Origin: an uncultured Bacillaceae bacterium
GTDB lineage: Bacteria; Bacillota; Bacilli; Caldalkalibacillales; Caldalkalibacillaceae
Direction: 5' to 3'
Assembly: GCA_937967685.1 (NCBI GenBank)
Contig: CALBTX010000151.1
Coordinates: 1 to 17,499 of the forward strand
DNA length: 17,499 nt
The notes under the pieces were generated by a model. That model worked only from the letters and a program-made list of their open reading frames with translations, searched no databases and was not told the origin of the DNA. Positions within the stretch are counted from its first letter, which is position 1. Every line of letters begins with the position of its first letter. Position numbers and translations under genes: made by a program. Below, in pieces: positions 15,866 through 17,499 of the stretch.

Positions 15866-16303
15866 ATGAACATGTTTTACGAGAACCAGATGAACCTGAT
15901 GATCCAGCCGATGCGTGAAGAATTAACACGCAACGGTTTTACAGAATTAAGGACGCCCGAAGAAGTGGATGAGGCATTTCAATCCTTGAAAGGGACGGCG
16001 CTCGTCGTCGTCAATTCCGTATGTGGTTGTGCAGCAGGATTGGCCAGACCGTCGGCTGTCGCTTCTTTAGATCACCCGCATAAACCAGACCATTTGTTGA
16101 CTGTTTTTGCCGGTCAGGACAAAGAGGCCACCCAGCGAGCACGGGAATATTTTGAAGGAGAACCTCCTTCGTCTCCGTCTTTTGCCTTGCTTAAGGACGG
16201 GAAACTGGTGGGCATGATCCACCGCCATGACATTGAAGACAGTTCGCATGAAGAAATTATCAGCAAATTGCATGCCTTGTACGATCGGGCACAGGAAGCA
16301 TAG
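15866..16303 (+). CDS. brxB: Bacilliredoxin, BrxA/BrxB (YphP/YqiW) family
   Basis: Bacilliredoxins remove bacillithiol from S-bacillithiolated proteins after oxidative stress. The 145-residue thioredoxin-fold protein has the signature CGC active site in VNSVCGCAAGLARP (C53, C55) and the family-typical N-terminus MNMFYENQMNLMIQPMREEL. A C-terminal SPSFALLKDGKLVGMIHRH segment fits the thioredoxin fold. The length matches the family (about 145). Whether it is BrxA or BrxB cannot be decided from this sequence, so the symbol is provisional. It has its own promoter and a bidirectional terminator shared with ywhD. Its TAG stop codon lies within the first of two 21-nt repeats. Confidence 0.92.
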   Translation: MNMFYENQMNLMIQPMREELTRNGFTELRTPEEVDEAFQSLKGTALVVVNSVCGCAAGLARPSAVASLDHPHKPDHLLTVFAGQDKEATQRAREYFEGEPPSSPSFALLKDGKLVGMIHRHDIEDSSHEEIISKLHALYDRAQEA

Positions 16304-16340
16304 GGCGAAAGAGTATCAACATAGGGTGAAAGAGTATCAA
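16299..16340 (+). repeat. Two tandem 21-nt repeats overlapping the bacilliredoxin stop
   Basis: Copies at 16299-16319 and 16320-16340 differ at one base and follow CATAGGGYGAAAGAGTATC plus AA. The first copy supplies the TAG stop (16301-16303). The core GGG-n-GAAAGAGTATC aligns with the last units of the array after ctaG (4962-5020). Confidence 0.9.
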
Positions 16341-16404
16341 GATAACCAAGGATCAAATAGATATCCTTGAAGAGAGAAGAATGAAAGATAACGTTGAAGA
16401 TAAG

Positions 16405-16439
16405 AAAACCTTTGAGCAGCATGTTGCTCAAAGGTTTTT
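16405..16439. terminator. Bidirectional rho-independent terminator
   Basis: A perfect 14-bp stem (AAAACCTTTGAGCA at 16405-16418 with its complement at 16425-16438) closes on a 6-base loop. T runs are present on both strands. It lies between the convergent bacilliredoxin and ywhD genes, one base from the ywhD stop, so it can serve both. Confidence 0.94.
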
Positions 16440-16440
16440 G

Positions 16441-16959
16441 TTAATTGGACAAAAGGTCTTCTTTTAATTGAGATGCCGAGCGGTTCCACATGTCCGCATC
16501 GTGATTTTTCAGAAACTGAGCGAGTATTTTCTTAGATGTCGTATCCATATGCTCGACAATGATTTGTTTTTTCATCGATTTGTCCATTTTATTGACGTGA
16601 TCGGCCAAGTTTTTATACCCGTAGCGCGTTTCGCGGTCGATAATCATTTCACAGGCGGTCACACCAGCATAATAAGGTCCTTCTTTTTTATGGTCGATCG
16701 TCACCCAAACGAGCCAGTACAGTTTGCCGTTTGGTGCGACGGAACGATCTGGACGGAATCGGATCCTTTTTTCAACGGCACTGCGGGCATGGAGGGCGCC
16801 CATATCGACAAATGCTTCTTCTTCGACGGGGTCGACAATCACCGGGGATACGTTATTCAAAGTAATTGTTCCCACCCCGAATCCGCCGTGACCATCGGTC
16901 GAATTATTGCTCAATATGGTAAACTGATTGTTTTTTTTCTTGCGGTTATTGTTCAACAT
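16441..16959 (-). CDS. ywhD: YwhD family protein
   Basis: This is a protein of the YwhD family, whose function is unknown to me. The 172-residue product carries the family hallmarks FTILSNNSTDGHGGFGVGTI (about 13-32) and FVDMGALHARSAVE. WLVWVTIDHKKEGPYYAGVTACEM lies in the middle. No signal peptide or membrane segment is seen. The ATG at 16959 is preferred because GAGGAG (16968-16973 on the complement) lies 8 bases upstream; a TTG two codons earlier would be too close to it. The 5' end has an A8 run (16931-16938 on the complement) in an Asn/Lys-rich stretch, a possible slippage site. It is convergent with the bacilliredoxin gene and divergent from the Fe-S carrier gene. The name rests on recognised sequence only. 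Confidence 0.88.
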   Translation of the reverse strand: MLNNNRKKKNNQFTILSNNSTDGHGGFGVGTITLNNVSPVIVDPVEEEAFVDMGALHARSAVEKRIRFRPDRSVAPNGKLYWLVWVTIDHKKEGPYYAGVTACEMIIDRETRYGYKNLADHVNKMDKSMKKQIIVEHMDTTSKKILAQFLKNHDADMWNRSASQLKEDLLSN

Positions 16960-16967
16960 ATCCAACG

Positions 16968-16973
16968 CTCCTC
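16968..16973 (-). promoter_or_regulatory. Ribosome binding site deciding the ywhD start
   Basis: GAGGAG on the minus strand is 8 bases before ATG 16959 and only 2 bases before the alternative TTG 16965, favouring the ATG. Confidence 0.7.
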
Positions 16974-17111
16974 ATCCTTTCCTTCAGTTGGGCATAGTAT
17001 CAGGCCATGCTGACCAGACCGGGTTATTGATATCCATCATTGGTTTTATGTTTATCTTATCATATTCCTGCCCTGTTACATAGGCAGGCCGGTACAAGGC
17101 AGGCACCTTTC

Positions 17112-17140
17112 TTGAGCAGATCAACCTTTTTTTGTATAAT
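17112..17140 (+). promoter_or_regulatory. Sigma-A promoter of the Fe-S carrier gene
   Basis: TTGAGC (17112-17117) and TATAAT (17135-17140) are separated by exactly 17 bases, a near-consensus vegetative promoter. It lies 46 bases upstream of the start codon. Confidence 0.85.
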
Positions 17141-17186
17141 GTAAGTAATCCATTTAGATCAGATGCATACCATTGGAGGGAATGCA

Positions 17187-17499
17187 ATGATTACGATAAC
17201 GGAAAGCGCAGGATATAAAATCAAAGAGATGATGGCTGACGAGGAAGGACATCCTTATCTTCGAGTGGGCGTGACCCCTGGTGGTTGCAGCGGTTTCAAT
17301 TACGGCATGGGGTTTGACCATGAAAAACGCAATACGGATAGGCAGTTAGAACAGCAGGGGATACGTATTTTAATTGATAAAGACAGTGAAGAATTTTTAA
17401 AGGGCGTCGTTATTGATTATAAACAATCGATGATGGGGGGAGGATTTACAATCGACAACCCGAATGCGATTGCCTCCTGCGGCTGTGGTGCTTCGTTCG
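17187..17499 (+). CDS. erpA: A-type iron-sulfur cluster carrier, IscA/ErpA (HesB) family (3' truncated)
   Basis: A-type carriers bind Fe-S clusters and deliver them to apo-enzymes. The 104 visible residues contain all three cluster cysteines: C34 in GGCSGF, and C98 and C100 in SCGCG, spaced as in IscA. The reading frame runs off the window, but since A-type carriers usually end within a few residues of CGCGxSF, nearly the whole protein is present. TTGGAGGG at 17173-17180 is the ribosome binding site. The closest B. subtilis counterpart is probably YutM; the assignment as ErpA rather than SufA or IscA is by resemblance and is uncertain. The window holds two Fe-S proteins, MiaB and RicA, that could be clients, but there is no operon link. 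Confidence 0.9.
   Translation, partial: MITITESAGYKIKEMMADEEGHPYLRVGVTPGGCSGFNYGMGFDHEKRNTDRQLEQQGIRILIDKDSEEFLKGVVIDYKQSMMGGGFTIDNPNAIASCGCGASF

Noticed and set aside
16347..16369. CAAGGAT/ATCCTTG hairpin after the bacilliredoxin gene as a terminator
   Set aside because: A 7-bp dyad without a T run; the perfect 14-bp stem at 16405-16439 is the convincing terminator.
16468..17013. 181-residue plus-strand frame opposite ywhD
   Set aside because: The minus-strand frame matches the YwhD family and has a good binding site and terminator; the plus frame has neither.

Overview
The window reads as chromosomal DNA of a spore-forming member of the Bacillales, probably a thermophilic or alkaliphilic lineage of the Caldalkalibacillus type. 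That placement is an inference from protein resemblance; I could not run a database search. The supporting evidence is a caa3-type cytochrome oxidase, the spore coat gene cotE, ricA (ymcA), a YwhD-family gene and a bacilliredoxin, with strong AGGAGG-type ribosome binding sites throughout. There are no phage, transposase, tRNA, rRNA or CRISPR signals, and no gene-free stretch exceeds about 230 bases.

Region 1 (1-5510) is respiratory. ctaC (5' end outside the window), ctaD, ctaE and ctaF form a tight operon for the caa3 oxidase, closed by a strong terminator at 3789-3854. ctaG and a DUF420 gene (CtaM/YozB family), both implicated in haem-copper oxidase assembly, follow. They are separated by an unusual array of degenerate ~20-nt purine-rich repeats (4847-5020).

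Region 2 (5580-9720) starts with miaB (tRNA methylthiotransferase) overlapping ricA (RNase Y-associated Fe-S protein) and ending at a terminator. Next comes cotE (outer spore coat morphogen) with a possible sigma-K-like promoter and its own terminator. It is followed by a gene of the poorly characterised glutamine-synthetase-like amidoligase family, lying between cotE and mutS.

Region 3 (9725-15687) is a compact mutS-mutL-miaA-hfq operon behind an extended -10 promoter. MutL carries an in-frame 15-nt tandem repeat in its linker.

Region 4 (15825-17499) has a BrxA/BrxB bacilliredoxin and a convergent ywhD sharing a bidirectional terminator, then an A-type Fe-S carrier (erpA/iscA-like) cut by the window end, behind a good sigma-A promoter. 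Two near-perfect 21-nt repeats related to the ctaG array overlap the bacilliredoxin stop codon.

Most of the gene content is ordinary. The best candidates for something undescribed are the dispersed purine-rich repeat family placed 3' of genes, and the cotE-adjacent amidoligase, which could be a spore-coat or envelope peptide-modifying enzyme.
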